A stretch of 64,000 nucleotides of DNA from Papaver somniferum (lineage: Eukaryota > Streptophyta > Magnoliopsida > Ranunculales > Papaveraceae): the NCBI RefSeq assembly GCF_003573695.1, contig NC_039367.1, positions 160,534,542-160,598,541 of the forward strand, given 5' to 3'. Both the position numbers and the translations under genes were made by a program. This document shows, in pieces, positions 24,420-36,005 of the stretch; the first letter of the stretch is position 1, and each line of letters opens with the position of its first letter. A model generated the notes under the pieces. The model was not told the origin of the DNA. It made no database searches and saw only the letters and a program-made list of their open reading frames with translations.

Positions 24420-25208
24420 AAACAGAACAACGTGGTATATTAATGGACCGTGCAGACGACTGTTTGACGGCAGAACCCAAAAACACCGAGACAACGTGGA
24501 ACGATTCTTTTTAGAATTTCTTTTTTTCCGGCTCTTAAAAGGTTTAGATTTTATTAAAAGAAAAGTGAAAATGAATGCAAGACAATGCTACAACTGTCAA
24601 TGCAAAATCCTGACAACCACGGCGCAAAAGGAGAAATTGAGCAACTCCTTAACAACAAACACAAACTTACTACCATTGTATAGGGATTCTCAACCCACGC
24701 CCCAGTTTCTCATTGTTTGTCACTATTCTTAACATTTAGACCTTGCGTGAATGCAAGGGTGATCTTATCCAATGTCTTTTTTTTTGATAAAATCTTATCC
24801 AATGTCCTCCGAGTAGGAATTCAACATCTTCTTCAAGAAGGAAATTCAATTTTTTGTTGTTGTGATGATATGATTAGGTAATTGACCAGGTAATTTGGTC
24901 GGTGTTTAAACTATTCAGTGCAGACCCTTTACCTTCTGCAACCACTGGTAGAAGGATAGGGACTAAAATGTTGAGATTTGTTAGAATTGCTTATATAAAT
25001 GGATGCACAAACCAGTAGATAATCTTTCTGCTAATAACCTTCTTTGGGTAGTCCGATTTTGTTCACTATCTAACGAGCGATGGTCGTGTGTTTATGAAAC
25101 TTCGCATATAGTTTCTGATCATATATTAAATGGATGCACTGTGCATGATGAACCTGTAGGAAGCTTCTCTAAATGTGTACTATTAGTAATTAAGAATTCT
25201 TAACTAAT

Positions 25209-26142
25209 ATCGATGGGTTAATGTCAAAATGCCCAAAATCGATTTCAAGGTTGTGAAAATGCCCCGGACGTTAGGGAAAAGATTGAATTGCCCTAAAATC
25301 TTATCAAAATGCCCCATTCTGTTACTTTCGCCGTTAGAGATGGTTAAGTGGTCAAATTAGCACACATGTGGTTCCACACGTGTGATAAGATGACATTTAT
25401 ACCCTTGTGACAAATAAGCTGGCATAAGGGGTTAACCCATCGATAGGGTTAAGTGGTAAAATGCCCCAAAATCGACCCTAAGGTTGTGAAAATGCCCCGG
25501 GCGTTAGGGAAAAGATTGAAATGCCCAAAATTCTTATCAAAATGCCCCATTCCGTTAATTTCACCTATAATAGTCATAATGAGGCATTATGACAGATTTT
25601 GACTGGTCAACTGTGTTATGAATGATATCTTTTGCCCTTCGACAGAAATAGCGCCCGACATGATGGTTTTATTTCTTAATTCATGAGTTGACATAATTTC
25701 AGTTTATCTGCGCTTTATCTTCTAATTGTGCACTTTATCTGTAGCCGTCAATTTGAAATGTTGTAACTAATGTCAAACGTGTCACAATCCTAGTTAATAG
25801 GACACGCTGGTCATTTGTAAATAGAAAAAAACTACTGTTTCCTTAAAACATATCCCTTCATCTGTGTATGTCCATTTTATAGAGTTGCCACGTGTCGAAA
25901 TCTCACCTGTTTTATACACGATGGGAAAATTGGAAGAAGCCAAAACATTCCGGGATTTTACCTATAATAGTCAAATTACCTATAATTTGACTATTATAGG
26001 TAAAATTATCGGAATGGGACATTTTGATAAGAATTTTGGGTCATTTCAATCTTTTTCCTAACACCCGGGGTATTCTCACAACCTTAAGGTCGATTTTGGG
26101 GCATTTTACTACTTAACCCTATCGATTAAAAAAAAAGGAACT
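25209..26142. mobile_element. Mutator-like MITE with long inverted repeats
   Basis: The right end (25989-26126) is the inverted repeat of 25439-25576 over about 138 bp. A further partial direct copy of the left repeat lies at 25209-25330, so the left end is doubled. Termini begin ATCGAT(A/G)GGTTAA. The flanks carry a 10-bp near-perfect duplication: CTTAACTAAT (25199-25208) and CTTGACTAAT (26143-26152), the size expected for MULEs (9-10 bp). A 42-bp palindrome centred at about 25980 (acctataatagtcaaatt arms) forms the inner hairpin. No transposase is encoded. Copy A of the duplication lacks the insert near 23088. Confidence 0.8.
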
Positions 26143-26350
26143 CTTGACTAATGAACCAAAAAGAATTATGTTCACATCCTTGTTTGGATTGTTGTAAACT
26201 AGTATATATTCTTTAGCTTCTTTCTTATCTTCGTCAAGGAAGAAACTCACCCAAAAACACAAGGGACTTAAACTCAATATATATATTCTTCAATCATGTT
26301 CTCTTTATTCAAGTCCAAATCATCTCTGAAAAAAAAGTCAACAAGAAAAA

Positions 26351-26590
26351 ATGCCTGCAACAGGTGATCAAAGTAGTAGCAACGGAAACGGTACCTCAAA
26401 GAAACCTGATGTTGGAGCAGAATTTGCAAATGAATCACATGTAGTAAGCAAGCAAACAGATGGAAGTAGCAGCAGCAACAAAACCGGAACTTGGGGTGAT
26501 TCGCGTTTAGCTAAGAAGATAAATTTACGAAGATCACTAGTGAATCATGTAAAATTCAGGAAACGGTCCGATTCCTGGGATGATTATTAG
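26351..26590 (+). CDS. Small hydrophilic protein with C-terminal FRK..DSWDDY tail, copy B
   Basis: 79 codons; paralogue of the protein at 23224. Serine/asparagine-rich N-terminal half, a basic segment (LAKKINLRRSLVNHVKFRK), and the end RSDSWDDY. In alignment the copy A start codon corresponds to an ATG at 26296 here, which is in another frame, so the N-terminus has been rebuilt and translation probably starts at 26351. Both stop codons are TAG followed by the same gattYtctgtctgtt sequence. I do not recognise the family, and there is no cysteine, membrane segment or known motif. Confidence 0.55.
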   Translation: MPATGDQSSSNGNGTSKKPDVGAEFANESHVVSKQTDGSSSSNKTGTWGDSRLAKKINLRRSLVNHVKFRKRSDSWDDY

Positions 26591-27198
26591 GATTCTCTGT
26601 CTGTTGTTATATGTTGTGTGTTTTTTTTTTTTTTTAAGTTGTGTTGTTTTTTGATGTATTCTCCCATTTCATATGTATATCTCATTCCAAGCATACAATA
26701 AAAAAAGGTTTTATGTATATCCCTGAACCCTGAACATATTCTCTGACGAGTATCCTCCGCATGACATTTTAATTCCCTTATAATAAGGGAAGTGATTCTT
26801 ATCTTAGCACGCCCTGGTAATATCCTTTTAACCAAACGCTCGAGTATTCACAAAAATGGAGTCATGTTTTTCAAACTAAACCCCGTTATGTCAGAAGAGG
26901 ATTCCGTTGCATTAGTCATTGAACTCTGGAGTATTGACCCACCAAACCCATCTCCAATTGCAGTAAAATAAGCTTTGATTATATTATCGATCATTAGCTA
27001 GACAACTCAGATCCAGCGATTTGGTAATACAATATAGTTTCCACGAAACTAAGACATTTTGTCTTTAATCCTTTTTTTCTCAACATTTCTCTCTTATTCT
27101 CACACCTACCCCCACTTCACTCACAGTCACAGCACATCCTATTCTTCATCTTGAATGTGAAACTAACTGAAATTCTTCTTTGATCAAGCTCCATAGAT

Positions 27199-30074
27199 AT
27201 GGCTAGTACTACAGAAGGTAACAACATCGACCGTGATTACCGAATGGACGAAACATTAAGGCTATGTAGCAAACTCATAATTGATTCTCAAGATGCCATG
27301 CTTGGCAGGATTGAAGCTATGCTTTGTAAACTCGTCGAATCTCAAGTGCACAAATTTCAGTCTGTATCAGTGGTTTTGTCTCCAGCTGCATCAACAGATT
27401 CAGCACTATTAGCACCACCAGAAGAAGGTGTATCCGGCAACCGTGCTGATGAGTTACCGGCAAACACCAGCAATACATCATCGCTATCATTAGAGGAGAT
27501 CGTCGAGATACATGATCAAGATGGACAAGAACAGCCAACGACCGTTATGGAAGTTAAATCTGGTAAGTTAATGAACAACGAAGGCTACATTATCGTTTGT
27601 ACCAAAGCCCCGAGTAAAAATTAAGATTAGCATAGCTTATTTAGTGAGAAAACCAGACCTATATTCTTTTGTAGAGTTGAATCCAACAACTAGTGACCAT
27701 TTTACATTTTCATTGTCCATGGTCCTCTCAAATTTCATTCTGAGAGCTTTTCGTATCGCTTAATTTTGTTCCTACATGTTAAATCAAGAAGATGACGGTT
27801 ATATTTGGAATGGATACGAGGAACTATGGGAAGCAGCAGCTAATGGTGATTGGGAAACAGCTAGGGAATTTCTCAACCTTTATCCAGCAGCGCTAACAGA
27901 ACCAATAACAGTTTACGGAGAAACAGCATTACATATAGCTGCGTATGAGAGCCAAGTGACGTTTGTACAGGAAATTGTGAATGTCATGCCAGAAGAATCA
28001 CTTGCATTACAGGGAAATCGTCGCGGTTTTACAGCACTTCATATTGCTGCTAAGGTAGGAGATGTCAGAACTGCTGCATTGATGGTACGAAGAAACCGTA
28101 ATCTGACACAAATACGTGATAAAAAAGGAAGAGTACCACTGCAAATTGCAGCAAAACACGCTTCAGATGGACAAAAGGAGGTATTAGAGTATCTTATCTC
28201 TGAAACAAGGGACGAGGACCCAAGTCCCTTCTCTGGTCATGGTGGTGCTGGGCTATTGCGGAATATACTTTATGCGAATTTCTATGGTTTGTTACAAGCA
28301 CTAGTAAGATTATGATATGCTCAAAGTCATTTTGAACTAATTAACGCTACAATTATTGAACATTTTGTGTGTAGATATGGCATTGTCTCTCGTCCAACGG
28401 TTTCCAAAACTGGTTACTGAGAAAACAAAGATAACTCAATCATGTGGATTAGAAGTTATGATTCAGAGGCCATTCGTATTTCTAAGTGGAGCGCAGCTAG
28501 CTTGGTGGCAGCGGTGCATCTACTACTGTAAGTCAGAGAAAAAAAAGAAAATCATTTGTTGCTTCTTTAATCAGTGTATCATTTATTAAAATGAATATCG
28601 GACCATGCATCTGTGACATTGTTTGTACAGTAATTCAAGTGGATATGGGTTCTACATTTAACCATGGCACTACAGGAGACGAAGAAAACCTTTTGGGAAG
28701 CTCTAGTACACCCTCGAGAAGTTCCGGTCGCACCATAACGAAGTTTATCTCAACTTATCTCATGCCTTACTTAACACGAGGTAGGCTTTACTTGGGAAAC
28801 TTTAGGCACTCAAAAAACACTGGTGAGCAGTTCTAACGGTGATTTTTGTTTTAATTGTTATTTCAGTGCCTCGTATAAAGAAGTTGTACAGTCAAAAGTT
28901 GATGCACAGAGAAGCCCTCTTTGTTTAGTTAAATATATGTTAGCGCAGCTTGATAAAACAATGAGTAGGTTTGAAATATCAGAATTTTTCGACAATTCTT
29001 GTGCTATGAAGACAGCTATAACATATGGAACGGTTGAATGTGTAGTGGAGTGTCTTCGAAAATTTCCTTACCTAATTTTGGAAGATTTTGGGAATAAAAC
29101 AATGATAGAAATGACTATTGAAGAACGAAATGAAAAGATTTTAAGCGTCATATTCGAAACTTGCCCTGACGACGCCAAGAATGAGCTTGTTTCTAGTATA
29201 GATGAAAGCAATAATGGTATCTTACATTATGCTGCAAAATTAGCACCTTCTAGTCAACTCAGTTCGATATCTGGTGCCGCTCTTCAGATGCAACGGGAAA
29301 TACAGTGGTTTAAGGTAATAATAATTCACAGATCATCAGATACACAATATGGATATATATTATGTTTAGTCTTTGTTCCTGAACAATATATAATTGTATA
29401 AGCATTACGTTCAGGGGGTGGAAAATATTGTACCAGAAAAAGATAAGTATTTGAGAAACAAAGATGGAAATACAGCTCAATTCATATTCACTGAACAACA
29501 CAAGGATTTAATGGAGAAAGGAGAAAAGTGGATTAAAGACACATCTGGATCATGCATGCTAGTAGCTGCCCTCATTGCAACTGTCGCATTTGCAGCATCT
29601 ATTACTGTACCCGGTGGTAGTATTAGTGATACTAACAGCAGGAACAACGGCATTCCAATTTTTTTGGAGAAGAATTCTTTTACAGTCTTTGCAGTAGCGG
29701 ATGCCTTGGCTCTATTCTCCGCCATCACTTCAGTACTCATGTTCTTAGCTATATACACATCTCGTTATGGGGAAAAGGATTTTCTCAAATCCTTACCACA
29801 AAAACTGATCATTGGCCTTGCATCCCTCTTCATATCTATGGCCACCATCATGGTAGCATTTGGGGCAGCACTTACTATTGTTATCGGACATCGGTTTACA
29901 TGGGCTCCAATTCCAATTGCATTGTTTGGGTCTATTCCTGTGATCCTATTTGTATTCTTGCAGTTGCCGCTGTTCATTGATATGGTTAAGTCTACATACT
30001 GGCCAGGCATCTTTGGAAAACACAGCATACGTGTGATGAAGCGTAATAAGAAAAAGAAAGAGAAGGAGAACTGA
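27199..30074 (+). CDS. Ankyrin-repeat PGG-domain membrane protein (ACD6/ITN1-like), six exons, frameshift in exon 5
   Basis: Plant ankyrin-PGG proteins are membrane regulators of defence and stress signalling. Exons inferred from GT-AG sites and phase: 27199-27562, 27789-28286, 28375-28527, 28631-28780, 28867-29314, 29415-30074. Exon 1 is a helical polar N-terminus. Exon 2 has ankyrin repeats (GETALHIAAYESQ, GFTALHIAAKVGD, GRVPLQIAAKH). Exons 3-5 carry the linker (DMALSLVQRFPKLV, VPRIKKLYSQKLMHREALF). Exon 6 is the PGG domain with about four membrane spans (CMLVAALIATVAFAASITVPGG). In exon 5 two extra bases near 28921-28925 shift the frame and make a TAG stop at 28926; reading resumes as LVKYMLAQ. 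It is probably a recent pseudogene or a null allele, but all other exons are intact. Confidence 0.75.
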
Positions 30075-30552
30075 ACCAAGAAAACATTTTTTAAGCTACA
30101 AACAGCGAATTTTGGAAGATGGGCAACTGGTACATAGATTGTTAACCGGAAGGTAAAATGGATCTTGCAGAGTACTAAAGAGTTCTGCGGAATCAGGTTT
30201 AGTTATATTAGAGCCGATCTTGCATTTGAGTGACTAATACTTCTTGAGCATCATTATTAACTATTCTTCCCTTCAGAGTGCAACCAGTGGATATTTGGAA
30301 GTCTAGGCTCAACCAAGAAGGTTCTTCTGTACTCCAACTAGCTTAATTTGCTAGACCACCTTGAATGTTTAACGTGTAATACTAACATCAGTTATCAAAA
30401 CACCAGAAAATTTAATCACACGAGCGTGGTTATAACCATGAGTAACCTCCACTTGCACTGTCACTCTGGGATCATTCAAATGCCAGCGGTGATGGGTTTA
30501 ACGCAAGTGTGAGTAGGTAACATTAAAACCAGAATGGAAATGTTGTCACCAA
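30075..30552. other. 3' flank of the ankyrin gene
   Basis: Non-coding; no repeat or RNA recognised before the tRNA-like sequence at 30553. Confidence 0.4.
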
Positions 30553-30633
30553 GTTGATATTGCCGAGTTGGTCTAAGGCGCCAGCTTAAGGCGCTCGTTC
30601 GAAAGGGCGTGGGTTCAAAACCCACTGTCAACA
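30553..30633 (+). tRNA. tRNA-Leu(AAG)-like gene, probably degenerating
   Basis: 81 nt, plus strand, acceptor GTTGATA/TGTCAAC intact and anticodon loop TTAAGGC kept, with a T10 run just downstream. Compared with the copies at 3081 and 8250 it has a changed A box (TTGCCGAGTTGG), one mismatch in the anticodon stem (CCAGC/GCTCG) and a T-loop change. It may be weakly expressed or a pseudogene. Confidence 0.75.
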
Positions 30634-32551
30634 AGTCATTTTTTTTTTTAACTCAACTTGATAATCATCACTTAACAATATTGGTCCCTGAAGTGCGCCC
30701 AGCGCATACACAAGAAATCAGCTCTAATAACTAACCTGTATTTAGAATTATCAAGGATTTCCTTTTTCTGCTGCAGCCTTCAGTACTCTACAACTCTTCA
30801 GTACCCATTATACCTTCTGGTTCACAATCAACCTATCAATCATCCATTTACAACGGACGGCTACACCTTTACTAAGAACCATTATAAAACAGGGAGAATC
30901 CAAGGCTGGTCTACAGAAAGTTGACACCACTGTCACCACAATTAATGGTCATATTAGTACATTTTCATATCACAGAAACCTAATTTTACACATATGACGC
31001 AGTTGGTTAGCTAAATTAAGATAAATGATATCAGATTTGAGGCTTTAAGACGACTGCATCAAGATAAAAGCAAATATTCACAGTATAAATACATCATGAA
31101 CCTTCCATTAGGATGCAATCAACTTTCTGTTACAGTTAATCAACCCTTTGAATTAGAATTGTTTGCTAACCACAGTATGGTAAATCCTTTGGTTTGTGCA
31201 TCAACGTGCTTATGAAAAATGATAGATTATGTTCACTGTTGCCTAGCCTGGATAGAATGAAGAAGCAGTTCCATAACCTATCAAACATGGTCCCTTTATC
31301 TCCATTCCAGTCCCTTCTTCTGCACATTTGTCAGTCATATTCCTGCAGTCCATTAAAAGCACAGTTCAGTAAAGATGAATGTGCATATATAAAATTTTGT
31401 GGTTGCCAATAAGAAAACTGGTCGAGATTGTTATTGTGGAAGCAGAACAGTAATATAAGGAAAACCTAGATTCTGTAATCCTTAGGTATCAGTATACCAG
31501 ATTCTTACTAACTAGTCGTAGGCCTGGATCTGGGTCTGGAGTCTAGACATCACTATGGAGTCTTTCTGCATCAATCACTGAAGGTCCATCAGACTAGCAA
31601 TTCTATCATTAAGTCGAAAATGGGTGAAATATTCTTAACTAAGGGACCCGCCTTCGTACTAATTTACCAATGGAGGTTCGTAGAAGCCGTATGGGTATCA
31701 ATCACGAGGTTGTTCTGCTTCTCATACAAACGCTCGAGTGTTTTAGCAGCTTTCTCATATATGAACATAACCCAGCAAATAATAAGCATATTCAGACATG
31801 AAAACTTGATCACATGCTTTCTGCAATACTTAACTAAAGTGTTTGAACTCAACATAACGAATTTTCAAGAATGTAACATCCTAGTAGAGTTAACGCTTCA
31901 AGCTGTAATTGATCAACTCATTTAAGCTGAAAAAAATAGGTTTTTCCAAGAGAAAAAATGCCAAACAAAAGAAGGTATGATTTATCAGGCAGGTAATGTT
32001 TCTAAAAAAGAAACCTGGAGTGCTTAAATAGTTCAACATACTCAAGGAAAGCACCTACTAAATTCCCACCTTGCTCATCGACTAATGAGTGTGCTCTCAG
32101 TATGGTTTTCGCCGTAGCAGATATTGATCAGGTTTCCAAAGAAGAGAGAGACAAAAACATGAACAAAATTGCTTCTCAAACAACTAGCTCTCACGCAACT
32201 AACTCCATTTCATGAATCAACACATGCAATACGATGTTTCTATGTACAACTTTGAATTCCGGAGATGTGTTACCCCAAAATTATATCTCAATTTCTACAC
32301 AAACAAAGGCAGCCACATGAATTGTGCTAAGCAACTTTGTGCGACTTGCTAGCAAGCAATTAGCTACATCTCTAGCATTCTCCCAATAATATACGGCATA
32401 ACAAATCAAGACAAACAAAGTCAACATCCACAAATCAAAATTTCTCCAAAACCCTAACTTCCAGTCCTCCCTCAAACTATCAACTTTCTCTACAAATCAT
32501 TAAAAAAAAAATCAAATAAAAATTCAATTAAATTTGTAAAACCACACACCT
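30634..32551. other. Non-coding region 3' of the CX9C gene
   Basis: No protein homology seen on either strand; open frames of 60-100 codons here lack domains and biased codon use. The right-hand few hundred bases probably include the 3' UTR of the minus-strand gene at 32552. Confidence 0.4.
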
Positions 32552-32991
32552 CTATTCGGCAGAAATCGGAAACCCAGAATCAGCTTCTTCTTCCAAGAAC
32601 CTAGCTAGTTGTTTCACCTCAAGATGTTCCTATCAAATACAGAATCAGGTCAAAATCAAGTCAAATTAGGTCAAAATTCATCAAGAACAAGACCCATTAT
32701 CAAATAATCCAAGAACTATACTTACAGAAAGACAAGCTTTGTACTTCTGCCATTCTGTAACACATTCTTCTTTATCCCATTCACCCTTTAAGAACTTCTC
32801 TGAATACCACCTGTGAGAAATCATAATCAACTGTCAAAAAATCTCTTCTTTCACACTCAAAGAGAGATATGGGGTGTGGGTAGAGGGAAAGATTCTTACT
32901 TGTTGAAGCATTGATGATACGCAGATCTAAGTTGAGCACAAGGTGATGTTGATATAGAGCTTTTCTTCTTCTCCTCCTCCTTCTTACCCAT
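32552..32991 (-). CDS. TRIAP1/MDM35-like twin-CX9C mitochondrial intermembrane protein
   Basis: An 84-residue protein in three exons on the minus strand: 32991-32900, 32810-32726 and 32629-32552, each joined by GT-AG sites in phase (gtaagaat/ctcacag, gtaagtat/ttgatag). It has a lysine/glutamate-rich N-terminus, then SPCAQLRSAYHQCFNKWYSE and EECVTEWQKYKACLSEHL. These two CX9C pairs (C18/C28 and the second pair in exon 2) form the helical hairpin of the Mdm35/TRIAP1 family. In yeast and animals these proteins are oxidised by Mia40 in the intermembrane space and carry Ups1/PRELI lipid-transfer proteins. The length matches the plant homologue family (about 80-90 residues). Exons are too short to appear as long open frames. 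Confidence 0.9.
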
Positions 32992-33570
32992 AAAACACTC
33001 TAATCTCGAACCCCCTTTAAACCCCCAGTTCGATTCAATTACTGGAGATTTCAGCCTCCCTCTGTGTCTCCACAAAACCCTTGGAAATTTTTGATTTGGG
33101 AATTTTTATGAAGTACCCCTGTTTGGAGAAGTACAGAGGAAACGAGTAAGTTCTGTCTGACTCATCGTTTGTTATGATGTTTTTAAGGCCGTTGGATTTT
33201 CATCTTTCTTGAATTCGAGGAGAAGAGTATATTTTGTCTGACTCATCATTTTTTACTCTATGCGGTTCTGAACAAGAGTTGAAGCATGTTTGTTTTTTGG
33301 TGACTCGGGGTCTGAATCTGGCTCGGCCCTGACTCGCCCCAAGTAAGATATCAGATTGTCTTTTTCTGAGTCAAATCTGACTCGTGATATGAGTCAGACC
33401 TAATCCCTGACTTGGATCCGTTTGAGTCAGGTAATAAAATACTTCTGACTCATGGGAGCAAGTCATTGACTCATATTTTTGAGTCAGATGTTGTTCATGT
33501 TGTACGTAGTAATCAAAGAGCTCTATAAAAGGAACATGTCACCAAGAGAATAGTTAAAATTCATTTCCGT
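32992..33570. other. Promoter-side region of the CX9C gene and AT-rich spacer
   Basis: Holds the 5' region of the minus-strand gene. From about 33155 there is a degenerate stretch repeating gactca/gagtca words (for example tctgactcat at 33237, gagtcaga at about 33398 and gagtcagg at 33424). No gene seen. Confidence 0.4.
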
Positions 33571-33655
33571 TTGGATCTCGTAGAAAAGATGATCTCATTA
33601 TGTCATGATAGTGTCATTATAACCATGTCATTGAATCCTCCCCTTATATTTATCA
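33571..33655 (+). repeat. Dispersed repeat, copy 1
   Basis: About 80 bp (ttggatctcgtagaaaa...atgtcatgatag...tataaccatgt) that recurs at 34547-34620 with about 80 percent identity by eye. Unidentified element. Confidence 0.55.
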
Positions 33656-34546
33656 ATACCGTCGAAATTAGAGCTTTATAAAAGGTTAGTGTTCTTATTG
33701 ATATAATTACTGTCGAAACACTGTAATCGCATTAATTTTCTCTTAATTATTATTTGATCATTAGAATCATTAAAACTATAATGAGAATTAGAAGAAGACT
33801 TAGTTTATGATTCACAACCATGAAATTAGATAATAGAGTATTTGTATGTATACCAAAAATAAAGCGTATGACGTAGTTTTTTTTTTTTTTCCTTTTTCTT
33901 TTATGCGGATGAAAATTAAGACGTAGGTTAGTTTGAACTTTGAAGATTATGTTGTATTCACTCATGAAGAAAGAAAAATACTCGAGGTAAAAAACTAAAC
34001 TGTGATTGAGAATTTATAGAGCGGAGAGAAGTTTTTATTTCCACGGATTTTGATCTTTGGTCAATTTTTTTTGACCAAAAGTCAGCTTTTTCCCATCCAT
34101 TCTAACTTTCCTTATACCAAATTTTTTTCAAGTACAGAAAGAATCACAAGACTATAAACACAAGTCCTCAACTATCTTTTTTTCGACTTCAAATATAAGA
34201 GTCAAGCTCCTGAAAAACCCGAATATCCAGTTGTACAACTGAAAATATCCAGTTGTACAAATGATTAGTGGCTAATATCACTGTAGCACAATGACAAAAT
34301 CATTATTTATTATATTAATTACCTGAATTCCAAATTTGTAATTCTGTAAAAGAAAAAAAAGAATAATAATAATAATAACAATATCTTTTTTTCAGAAACG
34401 GGGAAAGTAAAAGATAGTACTACCCCATTTTTGAAAAAAAGTTACTTCCACTTTTTTGTAATAGGCCAAATTGGTAGTAAGAGTGTGTTCGTTTTCTCCT
34501 GACTCACATGACTCGTCTGGATCCGGCTGAAATCACCGGACTCATC

Positions 34547-34620
34547 TGGATCTTGTAGAAAAAATGGTCTCGCCATGTCATGATAGTTTCTTTATAACCA
34601 TGTAATTGGATCCTATCCCA
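34547..34620 (+). repeat. Dispersed repeat, copy 2
   Basis: Second copy of the repeat at 33571-33655, in the same orientation, 0.9 kb downstream. Confidence 0.55.
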
Positions 34621-34639
34621 TATATAAGTACGTGATAGA

Positions 34640-34885
34640 TGTTGTGTTGAGTGTTAGAATATGGGCTTCCAACTCAAAACCAATGTCACAATGAGTTGAG
34701 TGACCCTAAAGAATTAATAAACCGCATGATATTAGACTTAGAGTAGATAACCCAAAAAATAATGATTCATAGGTGCTGTGTTGAATGTTAGAAAATGGGC
34801 ATCCAATTCAAAACCAATTGGTAATGAATGGAGTGATTCTAAGGATTAATAAACCACATGATCTTAGATAACGCAGACAATGTAG
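34640..34885 (+). repeat. Two direct copies of a 100-bp repeat
   Basis: About 34640-34735 and 34768-34870 share gtgttag.atatgggc.tccaa.tcaaaaccaat and rattaataaaccRcatgat.ttaga. This resembles a dispersed sequence common in dicot intergenic DNA; I cannot assign it to a family. Confidence 0.5.
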
Positions 34886-35034
34886 GACTAATAATCTCAA
34901 CATCGAGTTTTGTTTTTTAGCATATAATAAAGTTGAACTGCATGCTAGATTAATCCACTGCCAAGTAAAACTTGATGTAACGATGGACACCAAAAAAATG
35001 AGTGATTATCCGGGATATATAGGAAATTATTTTC

Positions 35035-35052
35035 ATGATTAAAACGTGTAAA
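35035..35052 (+). repeat. Left target-site duplication of the LINE
   Basis: ATGATTAAAACGTGTAAA, repeated exactly at 41556-41573. Confidence 0.9.
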
Positions 35053-36005
35053 GAAACAATAGGGTAATGTCAAGAAAACGTCACAAGGACAAGAACAAGC
35101 TGATAACAGAGGTGAAAGGATTCATATATCAATGGAGCTCCGTCAAAAATTGTTTCCCTCTAACCACTTTTGTTCTTATACCAGTTGCATCTTCACAACA
35201 TGTTGCAAAGCAGCTTATACAATCAATTTAAGTGATTGCCAGCTGCTTGTATATGTATTTGTGATTCATTAGAGACGAGAAACGGAATAAATATATGCTC
35301 TCTCCAAAATGATATGGCATAGGCAGAATACTACAAGTCACACATCACAGATTCAAAATCAAAAAGTTTTTAAATTTTTCTAGATCTCTTCGGTTTTTAT
35401 ATTCATTACAGTTTTTCTTTAATGTTTTAACATTTAGTCTTCACTTGTTCTCAATCCTTTTATACTATTTCATGTTTTAGTTTTGTTTCCGGTTCATCTT
35501 CTCAATTTAGAAGCTTAAGTCTCTTCTCTTCTACTTGCTTATCTTTTCAAAATGTGTAACTAATCTTCCTATTTTCACTATCATGTGTTTAAAGATTGAG
35601 TTATCTCCAATAGCGTTTTCCTTTTTACGTGTATTGATTATTGCGTTTGCGGAGCTTGCTAAAAAATCGTTTGGTTAAAGATGGAATTTGTGAAGAACAT
35701 TATGGTACAAGGTGGAGGAAGGCACATGTAACTACAATGAAGCCCGCGTCTCACTCCTTTTAAATTTTTCAAAATTCAAATTCAAGAAAACCTACCAGAT
35801 TTTCCTTTTCCTGATTATTCTCTGGTCAAAAGCCAGCTACACAACTTACCTCAAAGGCGGTAACCTAATCACTTTTGAAATCAATGATAATAGCCTAAAT
35901 ATATGGATTCTTAATAACTAAATATATCCTAATATCTTCTCAACCTCTTTATCTACTCCAATCCAAGAGTTAACTTTCAGAAATAATTTTTTTGGTACCG
36001 CCAAG

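Larger units (their letters stand above)
22818..24740. repeat. Segmental duplication, copy A (small gene + ankyrin gene remnant)
   Basis: Matches 24805-27560 in order: the upstream stretch around taatttggtcggcgtttaaac (22899) and around 24890; the leader before each small gene (ttcgtcaag/ttcgttaag...gaagaaactc); the small gene; the stretch gtaaaataagctttgatt (24045 and 26965); and ankyrin exon 1. Copy A starts exactly at the right edge of the retrotransposon array. Confidence 0.8.
24805..27560. repeat. Segmental duplication, copy B
   Basis: Second half of the local duplication. It is longer than copy A mainly because a 934-bp MITE is inserted at 25209-26142. The flanking promoter, small-gene and ankyrin exon-1 sections align with copy A in the same order. 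Confidence 0.8.

Noticed and set aside
29477..30079. Minus-strand frames opposite the PGG exon
   Set aside because: Antisense to the conserved transmembrane PGG domain on the plus strand.
31194..31925. 72- and 101-codon plus-strand frames
   Set aside because: No domain, no splice partners; they lie in probable non-coding DNA downstream of the CX9C gene.
32281..32475. 64-codon minus-strand frame with a hydrophobic stretch
   Set aside because: Lies in the likely 3' UTR of the CX9C gene, and no homology is recognised.
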